Made by a program: the position numbers and the translations under genes. Shown here one piece after another: positions 24,654 through 34,286 of a stretch of 64,000 nucleotides of DNA (position 1 is its first letter; each line of letters begins with the position of its first letter). The notes under the pieces were generated by a model. That model ran no database searches, was not told the DNA's origin, and worked only from the letters and a program-made list of their open reading frames with translations. The DNA is from Ruminococcus sp. (GTDB lineage Bacteria > Bacillota > Clostridia > Oscillospirales > Acutalibacteraceae): positions 62,001 to 126,000 of the forward strand of contig JAFQQF010000003.1 of assembly GCA_017411385.1 (NCBI GenBank). Direction: 5' to 3'.

Positions 24654-25634
24654 ATGAGTGAACCCGTAATTTTATCATCGAGAGTAAGACTTGCAAGAAA
24701 CTTAAGAAGCTATCCTTTTCCTTGCAGAATGAATGAAACTCAGCGTGCGGAGGTGGTAGAAACGGTGCGCAAAGCCGTTGCCACATTGCCCTATGAGCTT
24801 ATGTTTGTGAATATGGAGGATATAAGTGAGCTGGATACCATTGCTATGGTAGAGCGTCATCTTATAAGTCCCGAGTTTGCCTCCTCAGGCAAGGGTAGAG
24901 CTTTGGCTGTTACCGATGACGAAAGCATCAGCATTATGATTAATGAAGAGGACCACCTGAGAATTCAGGTTATAAAGCCGGGGCTTTCTCTTTACGAAGC
25001 TTATGAGATTGCAGATACAATAGACACAGCCTTGCAAAGAGAGCTTGACTTTGCATTCGACAAACAGCTTGGCTACTTAACAGAGTGCCCCACAAATCTG
25101 GGCACAGGTATGAGAGCCAGCGTTATGATGCATCTCTGTGCAATGGGTGAAAGCCACGCAGTATCCCGTATTGCATCAAATCTTGCAAAGCTGGGATTTG
25201 TAATCAGAGGCACATATGGTGAAGGCAGCGAGGCTTCAAGTGCCTTGTATCAGCTTAGTAATCAGGTAACCTTGGGTATATCCGAAAAAGCAGCTCTGGA
25301 AAACCTGATGAACATCTCGGGTCAGCTGGTGCAGTCAGAGCTTGCCACCCGTTCAAGGCTGATGGAAAGCATGGAGTATCAGGATAAAATAAGCAGAAGC
25401 ATGGGAATTCTTTTGACAGCAAGGCTTATTTCTCATGCAGAAGCAGTAAGGCTTCTCAGCAATGTGCGACTTGGTATCACCGAAGGACTGATTGAGGATA
25501 TCAGCTTGGATACAATCGATAAACTGATGCTTTCAATTCAGCCTGCCAGTCTTATGCGTGCACAGGGAGAAAAGCTTTCGCCTTCAGAACGTGACAAGGC
25601 AAGGGCAAAGCTCATAAGAGATACTCTGAGATAA
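24654..25634 (+). CDS. mcsB: Protein arginine kinase McsB
   Basis: 326 residues, ATG 24654. It phosphorylates arginines on damaged proteins and on CtsR, marking them for ClpC-ClpP. It has the phosphagen-kinase fold: 'SSRVRLARNL' at the N-terminus, 'DLQRELDFAFDKQLGYLTECPTNLGTGMRASV' region with nucleotide-binding Arg, and 'RGTYGEGSEA' near residue 185. Slightly shorter than the Bacillus enzyme but with the main motifs in place. Confidence 0.93.
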   Translation: MSEPVILSSRVRLARNLRSYPFPCRMNETQRAEVVETVRKAVATLPYELMFVNMEDISELDTIAMVERHLISPEFASSGKGRALAVTDDESISIMINEEDHLRIQVIKPGLSLYEAYEIADTIDTALQRELDFAFDKQLGYLTECPTNLGTGMRASVMMHLCAMGESHAVSRIASNLAKLGFVIRGTYGEGSEASSALYQLSNQVTLGISEKAALENLMNISGQLVQSELATRSRLMESMEYQDKISRSMGILLTARLISHAEAVRLLSNVRLGITEGLIEDISLDTIDKLMLSIQPASLMRAQGEKLSPSERDKARAKLIRDTLR

Positions 25635-25723
25635 CTTAATACTCAACATTTGTGGTCTTTTACTTGAAATATGCAAGGGTTATTTGGAAGGTAACCTTTT
25701 AATTGATAGAAAGGATGAAGAAT

Positions 25724-28177
25724 ATGTATCATTTCAAAGGATTCACAAAGAAAGCAAACGACGCACTTAATATTGCCATTGAAACAGCAGGCAAGCTGGG
25801 ACATACCTACATCGGCACCGAGCATCTGCTTCTGGCTTTGCACAAGGAGGGAAGCGGGGTTGCCGCTATGGTTCTCACAGAGTGCGGACTGGACTCTAAC
25901 ATTTTGGAAGATAAAATAAAGGAAACTATCGGAGTGGGAGAGCGGATTTCTCTTTCTCCCGATGATTTCACCCCAAGAACAAAGCGTGTTATGCAGACTG
26001 CGGTTCTTGCATCTGCAAAAATCGGGCATAGCTTCGTAGGCACAGAGCATTTGCTGATTGCCATTCTGTCCGAAAAGGACAGCTTTGCCGTGAGATTTCT
26101 CTATGATGCCGGTGTGAACCCTGCATCTGTTATGACTGCTTTGCAGTCAAGCTTGGGAGAAGCCAATCAGCAGGGAGGATTTGCAGGCGAAAACAAAACT
26201 TCCCAAAGCCCTGTGTCAAATCAAAAAAGTGCTCCTTCAAACTTGCTTAAATACGGCAGAGATTTGACAGAGAGTGCAAAATCGGGAGAAATTGACCCGG
26301 TTGTCGGCAGAGAAGAGGAAATTGCCAGAGTGCTTCAGATTCTTTCCAGACGCACAAAGAATAACCCTGTGCTCATAGGCGAGCCGGGCGTGGGAAAAAC
26401 TGCAGTTGCAGAAGGACTCGCACTTAAAATTGCCGAAGGACAGGTGCCTGAGTTGCTCAAGGATAAGAAGGTTATCAGCCTGAACTTAACAGGACTCATT
26501 GCAGGGACAAAGTATCGCGGAGATTTTGAGGAGCGTATCAAGGGCATTATTGATGAGCTGAAAAGCGCAAAGGATATTATTTTGTTCATTGATGAGCTTC
26601 ATACCATAGTGGGAGCAGGCTCCGCAGAAGGCTCTGCTGATGCGGCAAATATCTTAAAGCCTTCCCTTGCTAAGGGTGATTTTCAGGTGATTGGTGCTAC
26701 CACCCTTGAGGAGTATAGAAAGTACATTGAAAAGGACTCTGCTCTGGAAAGAAGATTTCAGCCCGTAAAGGTGGATGAACCATCGGCGGAGGAAGCGGTG
26801 CAGATTCTCAAAGGACTTCGTGACCGCTACGAAGCTCACCATAAGGTGAACATTACCGATGAAGCCATTGAATCGGCGGTGGAGCTTTCGTCAAGGTATA
26901 TTGCTGACCGTTATTTGCCGGATAAAGCCATCGACCTTATAGACGAAGCTGCATCAAGGGTGAGGCTTTCAAACCTTACTGAGCCTGAAAATTTAAAAAG
27001 CTTGGAGGAGCGGATTGCTCAGCTTGAGGAAGACAAGGCGGAGGCTGTAAACAGCCAAGACTTTGAGCGAGCTGCAAGACTTCGCGATGAACAGAAAAAG
27101 CTTACACAGGAGCTTGCAGAGAGTAAAAAGCAGTGGGAGGATGAAAAAAGCTCCAGCTATCCGCAGGTAGGCCGTGAGGATATAGCTCAGATTGTATCCG
27201 TTTGGTCAGGAGTCCCCGTTAAACAGCTTAATACCGAGGAGTCACAGCGACTCTTGAATCTTGAAGAAGAACTTCATAAGAGGGTTGTGGGACAATCTCA
27301 GGCGGTAATGTCTGTGGCAAAAGCCGTGAGAAGAAGTCGTTCGGGACTTAAAGACCCCAACCGCCCCATAGGTTCATTTATCTTCTCAGGTCCCACAGGT
27401 GTGGGCAAAACCGAGCTTTGTAAAGCATTGGCAGAGGTTATGTTCGGTGACGAAGGTGCAATGCTCAGGCTTGATATGAGTGAGTATATGGAGAAGCACA
27501 CGGTGGCAAAGCTCATCGGTTCGCCTCCCGGCTATGTAGGGTACGATGAGGGTGGACAGCTGACAGAAAGAGTCAGAAGAAAGCCCTATAGTGTAATTCT
27601 CTTCGACGAAATTGAAAAAGCCCACCCCGATGTGTTCAATATATTATTACAGGTGCTTGAAGATGGTAGACTTACCGATTCTCAGGGAAGAACCGTCAGC
27701 TTCAAAAACACGGTAATTATTATGACCTCCAACGTGGGCGCAAGGCTTATTACCGAGAAAAAAACTGCCCTTGGATTTACAACCTCTGATTCAAAGGAGC
27801 AGGAGAATATAAAATCGGCTGTTATGTCGGAGCTTACAAAGGCTTTTCGTCCTGAATTTCTCAATCGTGTTGATGACATAATTGTGTTTACAAAGCTCAG
27901 TTCAGATGAGATTAAAGAGATTGCCTCAATTATGCTTCGCAACCTTTCTGGGAGATTGTCTGCTTTGGGCACAGAGCTTAAGGTAACAGATGAGGCTTTG
28001 ACAGCTCTTGCAAAGGAGGGCTTTGACGATATCTACGGTGCACGCCCGTTGCGTAGAGCAATCACCTCAAAGCTTGAGGATCCTCTCTCAGAGAAGCTTT
28101 TAAGCGGTGAGCTGAAAGACACAAAGGTGATAGTTTGCGACTACAGAGATTCTGAGTTTGTTTTCACAGCAGAATAA
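25724..28177 (+). CDS. clpC: ATP-dependent Clp protease ATPase subunit ClpC
   Basis: 817 residues, ATG 25724 after AAAGGATG. A hexameric AAA+ unfoldase that feeds arginine-phosphorylated and adaptor-bound substrates to ClpP. Two N-terminal Clp repeats (about residues 3-145), first ATPase with 'GEPGVGKTA' (about 219-227), a UVR-bearing middle coiled coil ('AQLEEDKAEAVNSQDFERAARLRDE') to which McsB or adaptors dock, second ATPase with 'GPTGVGKTEL' (about 556), and a D2-small domain with 'YGARPLRRAI'. The clpP gene is not in this window. Last gene of the ctsR operon. Confidence 0.95.
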   Translation: MYHFKGFTKKANDALNIAIETAGKLGHTYIGTEHLLLALHKEGSGVAAMVLTECGLDSNILEDKIKETIGVGERISLSPDDFTPRTKRVMQTAVLASAKIGHSFVGTEHLLIAILSEKDSFAVRFLYDAGVNPASVMTALQSSLGEANQQGGFAGENKTSQSPVSNQKSAPSNLLKYGRDLTESAKSGEIDPVVGREEEIARVLQILSRRTKNNPVLIGEPGVGKTAVAEGLALKIAEGQVPELLKDKKVISLNLTGLIAGTKYRGDFEERIKGIIDELKSAKDIILFIDELHTIVGAGSAEGSADAANILKPSLAKGDFQVIGATTLEEYRKYIEKDSALERRFQPVKVDEPSAEEAVQILKGLRDRYEAHHKVNITDEAIESAVELSSRYIADRYLPDKAIDLIDEAASRVRLSNLTEPENLKSLEERIAQLEEDKAEAVNSQDFERAARLRDEQKKLTQELAESKKQWEDEKSSSYPQVGREDIAQIVSVWSGVPVKQLNTEESQRLLNLEEELHKRVVGQSQAVMSVAKAVRRSRSGLKDPNRPIGSFIFSGPTGVGKTELCKALAEVMFGDEGAMLRLDMSEYMEKHTVAKLIGSPPGYVGYDEGGQLTERVRRKPYSVILFDEIEKAHPDVFNILLQVLEDGRLTDSQGRTVSFKNTVIIMTSNVGARLITEKKTALGFTTSDSKEQENIKSAVMSELTKAFRPEFLNRVDDIIVFTKLSSDEIKEIASIMLRNLSGRLSALGTELKVTDEALTALAKEGFDDIYGARPLRRAITSKLEDPLSEKLLSGELKDTKVIVCDYRDSEFVFTAE

Positions 28178-28182
28178 TAATA

Positions 28183-28226
28183 CCGCCACCCGTCTTTTTG
28201 TTACGGGTGGCGGTTTGCTGTTTTTC
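28183..28226 (+). terminator. Terminator of the ctsR-clpC operon
   Basis: Perfect 11-bp stem CCGCCACCCGT (28183-28193) / ACGGGTGGCGG (28203-28213) followed by TTTGCTGTTTTT. Confidence 0.88.
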
Positions 28227-28327
28227 GTAAAATTTCTGTCTTTCTAAAAATACCTATTGCAAAATATGACAAAACATAGTAAAATATATTCTGTCTTTAA
28301 CCTATTAATTTTATGGAGATGTTGATT

Positions 28328-29011
28328 ATGAAAAAGATTCTGGCTTTTATTCTGGCTGTGATGTGCGTAGCTTCTCTTGCGGCTTGTAATTTTTCAGGCA
28401 AAGGCAATTATGAAATCGGCAACACAGACAGAGCAAACTACTTCTACAATACTTATAACAAATACATTGACCAGTATGGTGAGGCTGAGTATAAGGACGG
28501 CAAGCTTTCCGGTGTTGCTGTTGTAAGACTCATCGACTTTACAGGCGACGGTGTGTACGAGCTTTATATGGCTTATGCAGACGGCACAGAGGATTATGTG
28601 AACCGTCAGATGGTAGTAGGCTTTGACTATGGCTCAGCAATTCTTATCGGTGACACACCCAACGGCAAGACCACAGGTGATGAGATTAACTACAAGCACT
28701 TAACAACAAAGACTTCTGCAGATGCAGAGTATCCTTCAATCTGGCTTTATAAGGACAGCATAGACCGTGGCTACATTGCAGTAGGTGAGGATTTGTCAAA
28801 GTCTGCTGAATATATTACCTTTGTTCAGACTCGCGGCGACGAGAAAATCTATGCATTCCGCACAGAGTTTACTGAGGTTGACGGCAACGAGCCCAAGGGC
28901 GAGTTTGAGAAAATCAATGTTGTCGGTCTTACAGAGGATGAGGCAAAGGCAGTTTTCAAAGAAAACGATAAGGTTGTAAAGAGCATTAAGGCTCAGACCA
29001 AGCTTTCCTAA
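28328..29011 (+). CDS. Putative lipoprotein of unknown function
   Basis: 227 residues, ATG 28328 after TGGAGATG; an in-frame ATG at 28319 lies within the ribosome site. Residues 1-20 are a lipoprotein signal (KK, hydrophobic core, lipobox L-A-A-C with Cys 20), so the mature protein is anchored outside the membrane. The rest is soluble and acidic, with 'VRLIDFTGDGVYELYMAYADG', which looks like a calcium-binding-type or FG-GAP-like D-x-T/D-G-D-G-x-x-E-L loop found in other clostridial lipoproteins. No enzyme motif. Single gene between terminators. Confidence 0.7.
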   Translation: MKKILAFILAVMCVASLAACNFSGKGNYEIGNTDRANYFYNTYNKYIDQYGEAEYKDGKLSGVAVVRLIDFTGDGVYELYMAYADGTEDYVNRQMVVGFDYGSAILIGDTPNGKTTGDEINYKHLTTKTSADAEYPSIWLYKDSIDRGYIAVGEDLSKSAEYITFVQTRGDEKIYAFRTEFTEVDGNEPKGEFEKINVVGLTEDEAKAVFKENDKVVKSIKAQTKLS

Positions 29012-29024
29012 TTGAATACACAAT

Positions 29025-29066
29025 AAAAAAAGTCCGTGAACTACGTAAAGTTCACGGACTTTTTGT
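29025..29066. terminator. Bidirectional terminator between lipoprotein gene and his operon
   Basis: AAAAAGTCCGTGAACT (about 29027-29042) pairs with AGTTCACGGACTTTTT (29049-29064). A-run and T-run on opposite sides let it act for both converging transcripts. Confidence 0.9.
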
Positions 29067-29073
29067 TTGTCCT

Positions 29074-29877
29074 TTATATTTCTGCAAATTCGATTTTTCC
29101 TTTTGAAAGATATGCTATCCTTTCAAATCCGCATTCTTTTGCAAGGGCTAAGGCTTCTTCAAAGCCATAGTCAAGATATCTTTTATCGTGACAATCTGAG
29201 TTTATAATAACGTCGCCGCCACAGGTGTGTATTAGCTTGAGCAATCGCTTTGAGGGGTAGGGTGTCGTGCGTAAACCCCTTGCCATTGCACCTGTGTTAA
29301 TCTCAAAGAGAGCACCTGTGGAGCAAAGCTCTTGTACTGCCTCCTCAGAGGCTTTTTTGTATACTTCACTGTCAGGATTGAAGATGCTTACCTGTTCACA
29401 GAATTTTTCAATCAAATCCAGATGCCCGATGATGTCAGCACCCGTATTGTTAACAACGTCTGAAACAGTACGGAAATATTCCTTTGCAAAACTGTCGCTG
29501 TCACCTTGAAAGTGTTCGTTTATGGCATCAATTACAATCTGAGCCTTGTCGTCAACAGCTATAAGCTTGTCGCCGACTTTTACACAGTGCACGGAGCCTA
29601 TGACAAAGTCAAAGCCTTCTTCCTTTTCGCTGTAATAATCCTGCTCAATACCGCACAGAATTTCGATTTTATCCTTGTACTTTTCCTTAAGCTCAGATAT
29701 GGTTTTTCTGTATTCTTTTGTATCGGGCATAAGACACCAGTCCTCACCGCTTAAAGGGCTGTGAGCAGAAAATCCGAGGACTTTAAAGCCTTTTTCGATG
29801 GCTTCAAGCACAAGCTCTTCGGCGGTGTCCTTGCCGTCACAAAGGACCGTGTGAGTATGGTAGTTACACTTTATCAT
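29074..29877 (-). CDS. hisK: Histidinol-phosphatase, PHP type
   Basis: 267 residues. It removes phosphate from histidinol phosphate, step 8 of the pathway. PHP metal-binding motifs are visible: '[11 protein letters not shown]' at the N-terminus, 'GFSAHSPL', 'GIEQDYY', 'GSVHCV', 'GHLDLIEKF', and 'INSDCHD' near the C-terminus. This is the Bacillus/Lactococcus-type enzyme, matching the mono-functional HisB upstream. It overlaps hisIE by four bases and is the last gene of the operon. Confidence 0.9.
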   Translation of the reverse strand: MIKCNYHTHTVLCDGKDTAEELVLEAIEKGFKVLGFSAHSPLSGEDWCLMPDTKEYRKTISELKEKYKDKIEILCGIEQDYYSEKEEGFDFVIGSVHCVKVGDKLIAVDDKAQIVIDAINEHFQGDSDSFAKEYFRTVSDVVNNTGADIIGHLDLIEKFCEQVSIFNPDSEVYKKASEEAVQELCSTGALFEINTGAMARGLRTTPYPSKRLLKLIHTCGGDVIINSDCHDKRYLDYGFEEALALAKECGFERIAYLSKGKIEFAEI

Positions 29878-30521
29878 ACCATTTTTTCCTGCTTAACCTT
29901 GTGGTCAATAACGTGACGGGATGCAAGCTCGTTTCTGATGTCGTCAACAGTAATGCCCATCTCAACCATAAGCACCATTACGTGGTAAGCAAGGTCTGCA
30001 ATTTCGTATACGGTTTCAGCCTTGTCGCCAGCCTTGCCGCCGATGATTACCTCGGTGCATTCCTCGCCAACCTTCTTGAGGATTTTATCAATACCTTTCT
30101 CAAAGAGATAGGTGGTGTATGAACCCTCAGGCAGGTTTTCTTTTCTGCCTTTGAGAAGTGCATACAAACCTTCAAGTGAGAAGCCCTCACTCTCTTCGCC
30201 TTCAAAGAGAAGCTTTGTAAAGCAGGAGTCTGTGCCTGTGTGGCAGGCAGGGCCATCCTTGCGTACTTTTACAACCAGAGCATCATTATCACAGTCAGCC
30301 GTGATAGAAACGATGTGCTGATAGTTACCGCTGGTTTCACCTTTGAGCCAAAGCTCCTGACGGGAGCGGCTGAAAAAGCAGGTTAGTTCCTTGTCCATAG
30401 AAATCTGCAGACTCTCCTTGTTCATATATGCAAGAGTCAGAACCTTACCTGTGTCAGCATCGGTTACAATAGCAGGGATAAGTCCCTTTTCGTCAAATTT
30501 AAGTGTTTCAATATCTATCAT
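29874..30521 (-). CDS. hisIE: Phosphoribosyl-AMP cyclohydrolase / phosphoribosyl-ATP pyrophosphatase
   Basis: 215 residues, a fusion for steps 2 and 3. HisI domain, about residues 1-115: '[12 protein letters not shown]', '[18 protein letters not shown]', '[11 protein letters not shown]' and the zinc-binding '[12 protein letters not shown]'. HisE domain, about 120-215: '[18 protein letters not shown]' and '[13 protein letters not shown]' with metal-binding Glu and Asp. Two bases separate it from hisF. Confidence 0.95.
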   Translation of the reverse strand: MIDIETLKFDEKGLIPAIVTDADTGKVLTLAYMNKESLQISMDKELTCFFSRSRQELWLKGETSGNYQHIVSITADCDNDALVVKVRKDGPACHTGTDSCFTKLLFEGEESEGFSLEGLYALLKGRKENLPEGSYTTYLFEKGIDKILKKVGEECTEVIIGGKAGDKAETVYEIADLAYHVMVLMVEMGITVDDIRNELASRHVIDHKVKQEKMV

Positions 30522-30523
30522 TT

Positions 30524-31282
30524 TTATAACCTCACGTTAATATTATTCTCTTTAAGAACTTTTTTGAGATGTGGAATCTCGACTTCGCCAAAATGGAAGA
30601 TAGAAGCCGCAAGACCTGCATCAACCTTGGGAAGAGTGTGGAAAAGCTCTACAAAGTCATCTATACAGCCTGCACCGCCTGAGGCGATAACAGGAACATT
30701 TACAGCTTCAGAAACAGCTCTGAGCATTTCCAAATCAAATCCGCCTTTAACGCCGTCTGTGTCAATGGAGTTGAGAACAACCTCGCCTGCACCGCGGTCA
30801 ACACAGGACTTAATCCAGCTTACAGCTTCCATCCCTGTGTTTTCTCTGCCGCCCTTTGCGAACACTCTGAATACTCCGTCAACGCGTTTAACATCTGCAG
30901 AAATAACAACACACTGGTCGCCGTATTTCTGAGCCGCTTGAGTTATAAGCTCAGGATTGCGGATTGCACCTGAGTTAACACTTACCTTGTCAGCACCGCA
31001 TTTGAGTACTCTGTCAAAGTCCTCGAGTGTGTTGATGCCACCGCCTACTGTCAGAGGGATGAAGATTGTGCGTGCTACCTCACAAAGTATGTCTGTAAAA
31101 AGCTCTCTGCCCTCGGCAGACGCTGTAATATCGTAGAATACAAGCTCGTCGGCTCCATTGTCCGAGTAGTACTTGCCAAGCTCTACGGGAGAGGAAACGT
31201 CGGAAAGTCCCTCAAAGTTTACACCCTTTACAACACGTCCGTTTCTTACGTCAAGACAGGGGATAATTCTCTTTGTAATCAC
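30524..31282 (-). CDS. hisF: Imidazole glycerol phosphate synthase, cyclase subunit
   Basis: 252 residues. A (beta/alpha)8 barrel that closes the imidazole ring using ammonia from HisH. It has '[21 protein letters not shown]' with the catalytic Asp 11 equivalent, 'LTVGGGI', '[10 protein letters not shown]', '[15 protein letters not shown]' with the second catalytic Asp, and 'IASGGAG'. It overlaps hisA by four bases. Confidence 0.96.
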   Translation of the reverse strand: MITKRIIPCLDVRNGRVVKGVNFEGLSDVSSPVELGKYYSDNGADELVFYDITASAEGRELFTDILCEVARTIFIPLTVGGGINTLEDFDRVLKCGADKVSVNSGAIRNPELITQAAQKYGDQCVVISADVKRVDGVFRVFAKGGRENTGMEAVSWIKSCVDRGAGEVVLNSIDTDGVKGGFDLEMLRAVSEAVNVPVIASGGAGCIDDFVELFHTLPKVDAGLAASIFHFGEVEIPHLKKVLKENNINVRL

Positions 31283-31992
31283 TGTGCCACCTCGATTGCT
31301 TCTTTCAAGTCAATAGCACCTATGTAGTATGCCTTGCCGATAATGGCACCGTAAAGTCCCATTTGTGTAAGTTCCTTTATGTCGCTTATGTCAGACACAC
31401 CGCCTGAGGCCACAAGGTCAATATTGTAGTTTGCTGAAAGCTCTTTGTAAAGTTCGTTGTTACTGCCCTGCATAGCTCCGTCACGGGAAATATCTGTGCA
31501 GATAACAGTTTTGACACCCAAACTTTCCATTTTGCTGAGAAAGTCCCGAGCTGAAAGTGCTGACTTTTCTGTCCAGCCCTTAATAGCCACAAAGCCGTCT
31601 TTAAGGTCAACACCGACTGCAACCTTGTCGCCAAAGAGTGAGAGTGCTTCTTTCAGAAACTCTTCGTTTTCCACAGCGGCTGTGCCTAAGATTATTCTGT
31701 CAACACCGCTTTCGATGTATGCTTTTGCTGTGTCTATAGTGCGGATTCCGCCGCCAACCTCTGTGAAAAGCTCGGTTTCCTCCACAATCTTTCTGATTGT
31801 TTCAAGGTTGCCGGGATAGCCGTTTTTGGCACCCTCTAAGTCAACCAGATGCAGATGTGTAGCACCTGCGTCTTCAAACTTTTTGGCAACCTCCAAGGGG
31901 TTGTCGCTGTAAACGGTCATCTGGTTGTAGTCGCCCTTGAAAAGGCGTACAGCCTTGCCGTCGTATAAATCAATAGCCGGAAAAATTTTCAT
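31279..31992 (-). CDS. hisA: ProFAR isomerase
   Basis: 237 residues from the ATG at 31992, preceded by GAGGG; the longer frame to 32094 runs into hisH. It isomerises ProFAR to PRFAR. 'IFPAIDLYDGKAVRLFKGDY' carries the N-terminal catalytic Asp, 'EVGGGIRT', 'ILGTAAVEN', 'VICTDISRDGAMQGSN' the second catalytic Asp, and 'VASGGVSD' binds phosphate. Confidence 0.95.
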   Translation of the reverse strand: MKIFPAIDLYDGKAVRLFKGDYNQMTVYSDNPLEVAKKFEDAGATHLHLVDLEGAKNGYPGNLETIRKIVEETELFTEVGGGIRTIDTAKAYIESGVDRIILGTAAVENEEFLKEALSLFGDKVAVGVDLKDGFVAIKGWTEKSALSARDFLSKMESLGVKTVICTDISRDGAMQGSNNELYKELSANYNIDLVASGGVSDISDIKELTQMGLYGAIIGKAYYIGAIDLKEAIEVAQ

Positions 31993-32018
31993 AATACCCT
32001 CGCCTAAATGGTAGTTTC

Positions 32019-32636
32019 TTATTTGCAGATTTCGCTGAAAGCACGGAGAATCTTCATACCCACAGCACCGCTTTTTTCGGGGTGGAACTGACAACCCATC
32101 ACGTTACCCTTTGCAACTGCCGCGGTAAGCTCTTTGCCGTATTCTGTGGTAGCAATAAGGGAGTCATCGCAGTCCTGTGCATAGTAGGAGTGAACAAAGT
32201 AAACGCAGTCACCCTCGTTTACATCTTTGAGAAGGGGAGAGACCGCACCTGTTTTGTGCAGAGCATTCCATCCGATGTGAGGAATTTTAAGCTCTTTGGG
32301 AATAGAGTCAAGCATAGGAACAACCTGTCCTTTTAAGAGGGCAAGACCCTCATGCTCGCCATATTCAAAGCTTTTTTCAAAAAGAAGCTGCATTCCAAGG
32401 CAGATGCCCATAAGCGGCGTACCCTTTTCTGCTTGCTCCTTTACAAATTCATCCAGAGCGGTTTCTCTGAGCTTTGCGATAGCATCTGCAAATGCGCCGA
32501 CACCCGGCAGTATAAGTCCCGAAGCCTTCTTAAGTTCTTCTTTGTCACCTGATACAAATACCTCTTCGCCTATAGCTTCAAAGGAAGATTTGAGCGAAAA
32601 AAGGTTTCCTACGCCGTAATCAATAATACCAATCAT
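32019..32636 (-). CDS. hisH: Imidazole glycerol phosphate synthase, glutaminase subunit
   Basis: 205 residues from ATG 32636, which overlaps the hisB stop as TGATG; GGGAG lies seven bases upstream. A class I glutamine amidotransferase: nucleophile Cys in 'MGICLGMQLLF', oxyanion 'LPGVGAF', and His/Glu in 'CQFHPEKSG'. It supplies ammonia to HisF. Confidence 0.95.
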   Translation of the reverse strand: MIGIIDYGVGNLFSLKSSFEAIGEEVFVSGDKEELKKASGLILPGVGAFADAIAKLRETALDEFVKEQAEKGTPLMGICLGMQLLFEKSFEYGEHEGLALLKGQVVPMLDSIPKELKIPHIGWNALHKTGAVSPLLKDVNEGDCVYFVHSYYAQDCDDSLIATTEYGKELTAAVAKGNVMGCQFHPEKSGAVGMKILRAFSEICK

Positions 32637-33223
32637 CACAGTACTCCCTTTGTTGAAGGAATGGCACCTGCAAGAGCTGGGTCAATGGCAACAGCGGCTT
32701 TGAGTGTGCGTGCCAAGGATTTGAACACACCCTCAGCGATGTGGTGGGAGTTAGCACCTGCAAGCTTTCTTACATGCAGGCTCATAGGGCAGTTCCTTAC
32801 AAAGGCAAGAAGGAATTCTTCTACAAGCTCTGTGTCAAAGCTGCCGATTTTTTCTGTAGGGAAGCTTACATCATAGCAAAGACAAGCTCTGCCTGAAATA
32901 TCAGCGGCAGTAAGAATAAGTGCCTCATCCATAGGAAGCATCATACTGCCGTATCTTGTAATGCCTCTTTTGTCTGAGAGTGCTTCCTCAAAAGCCTTGC
33001 CAAGGCAAATGCCGATATCCTCTGCGGAGTGGTGGTCGTCAACCTCAATATCACCCTTGCAGTTAATGGTAAGGTCAAATCTTGAGTGAGAAGCAAAGAG
33101 TGTCAGCATGTGGTCAAGAAATCCCACACCTGTGTTGATTTCTGATTTGCCTTCTCCGTCAAGGTTTAAGGCTAAGTGAATATCTGTTTCCGCGGTTTTG
33201 CGGTTAATAACACTTGTTCTCAT
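32636..33223 (-). CDS. hisB: Imidazoleglycerol-phosphate dehydratase
   Basis: 195 residues, dehydratase domain only (no phosphatase domain as in E. coli). Metal-binding motifs 'GFLDHMLTLFASHS' and 'VDDHHSAEDIGI' and the matching 'ANSHHIAEGVFKSLAR' are visible. AAAGGAG precedes the ATG. The missing phosphatase is supplied by hisK. Confidence 0.96.
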   Translation of the reverse strand: MRTSVINRKTAETDIHLALNLDGEGKSEINTGVGFLDHMLTLFASHSRFDLTINCKGDIEVDDHHSAEDIGICLGKAFEEALSDKRGITRYGSMMLPMDEALILTAADISGRACLCYDVSFPTEKIGSFDTELVEEFLLAFVRNCPMSLHVRKLAGANSHHIAEGVFKSLARTLKAAVAIDPALAGAIPSTKGVL

Positions 33224-34284
33224 TGGTTTTCTCCTTTCAGAATTTCACATAATGCCAAGAGCATCTTATCCATCTGCTCCTTTGTGCCGATGGTGATTCT
33301 GTTAAAATCTTTTATTTTATCTGTGCTAAAATGTCTTACAAGTATATGCCTTGCTTTAAGCTCAAGGTAGAGCTTTTCACCGTCATAGCTTTTGTGTCTG
33401 GCAAAAAGGAAGTTAGCCTTTGAGGGGAGTACCTCAAATCCTAAGCTTTCGAGCTTTTCTTTTGTGTATTCCCGAACTTTTATAATTTCCTGACACTTCT
33501 CCTTGTAATAATCCTCAGCATCCACAGTCGCCTCGCCCAAAGTTGCGGTAAGACGGTTAATGTTGTAGGGGTTAGTGGAATACTTGATTTTTTCCAAATC
33601 AGAGATTATTCCTTTTGAAGCAATGGCATAGCCGAGTCTTGCTCCTGCCATACAGCGGGATTTGGAGAAGGTGCGTACTACCAGCAGGTTGTCGTATTTT
33701 TCGCAAAGGGGATAAGCACTTTCGCCGCCGAAGTCCACATAAGCCTCATCAATCAGAACCACGGAGTCGGGATTTGACTTGATAATCTCTTCAATCTCCC
33801 GAAGGGGTCTTGCGTTTCCTGTGGGAGCGTTGGGGTTTGCAATAACAATAAGCTTGTTTTTGCTCAGATAATCCTTGTAATTAACGGTGAAGTCATCCTG
33901 CAAAGGGATAGCTTCATATTCAATCTGATGAAGCTCAGCAAAAACTGAGTAGAAGCCGTATGTAATCTCGGGGAATACAGCACCCTTATGGCCATAAGCC
34001 ATAAAAGCAAAGTTCAGTATATCATCAGAGCCGTTGGAAAGGTAGATGTTTTCACTCTTTACCCCATAAAGGTTCGCAAGCTTTGCCTTGAGAACAGACA
34101 TTGTGGGGTCGGAATAGAGCCTTAAGTTTTCTATATCCTGTCTTTTCAGCACATTAAGAACTTCATTAGCAGGAGGAAAAGGCGACTCGTTTGTGTTGAG
34201 TTTTATGTATTCTGTGTCTTTTGGCTGTTCACCGGGGGTGTATTCCTCAAGAGCCTGATAGTTTTCTTTTAAGTATCTGCTCAT
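33220..34284 (-). CDS. hisC: Histidinol-phosphate aminotransferase
   Basis: 354 residues, PLP fold type I. 'LNTNESPFPP', 'LSNGSDDIL', 'ANPNAPTG', 'VLIDEAYVDFG', and 'TFSKSRCMAGARLGYA', in which the Lys of SKS binds PLP. GAGGA precedes the ATG at normal spacing. HisC enzymes often also accept aromatic keto acids, and no dedicated aromatic aminotransferase lies in the aro operon here. Confidence 0.94.
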   Translation of the reverse strand: MSRYLKENYQALEEYTPGEQPKDTEYIKLNTNESPFPPANEVLNVLKRQDIENLRLYSDPTMSVLKAKLANLYGVKSENIYLSNGSDDILNFAFMAYGHKGAVFPEITYGFYSVFAELHQIEYEAIPLQDDFTVNYKDYLSKNKLIVIANPNAPTGNARPLREIEEIIKSNPDSVVLIDEAYVDFGGESAYPLCEKYDNLLVVRTFSKSRCMAGARLGYAIASKGIISDLEKIKYSTNPYNINRLTATLGEATVDAEDYYKEKCQEIIKVREYTKEKLESLGFEVLPSKANFLFARHKSYDGEKLYLELKARHILVRHFSTDKIKDFNRITIGTKEQMDKMLLALCEILKGENQ

Positions 34285-34286
34285 TT

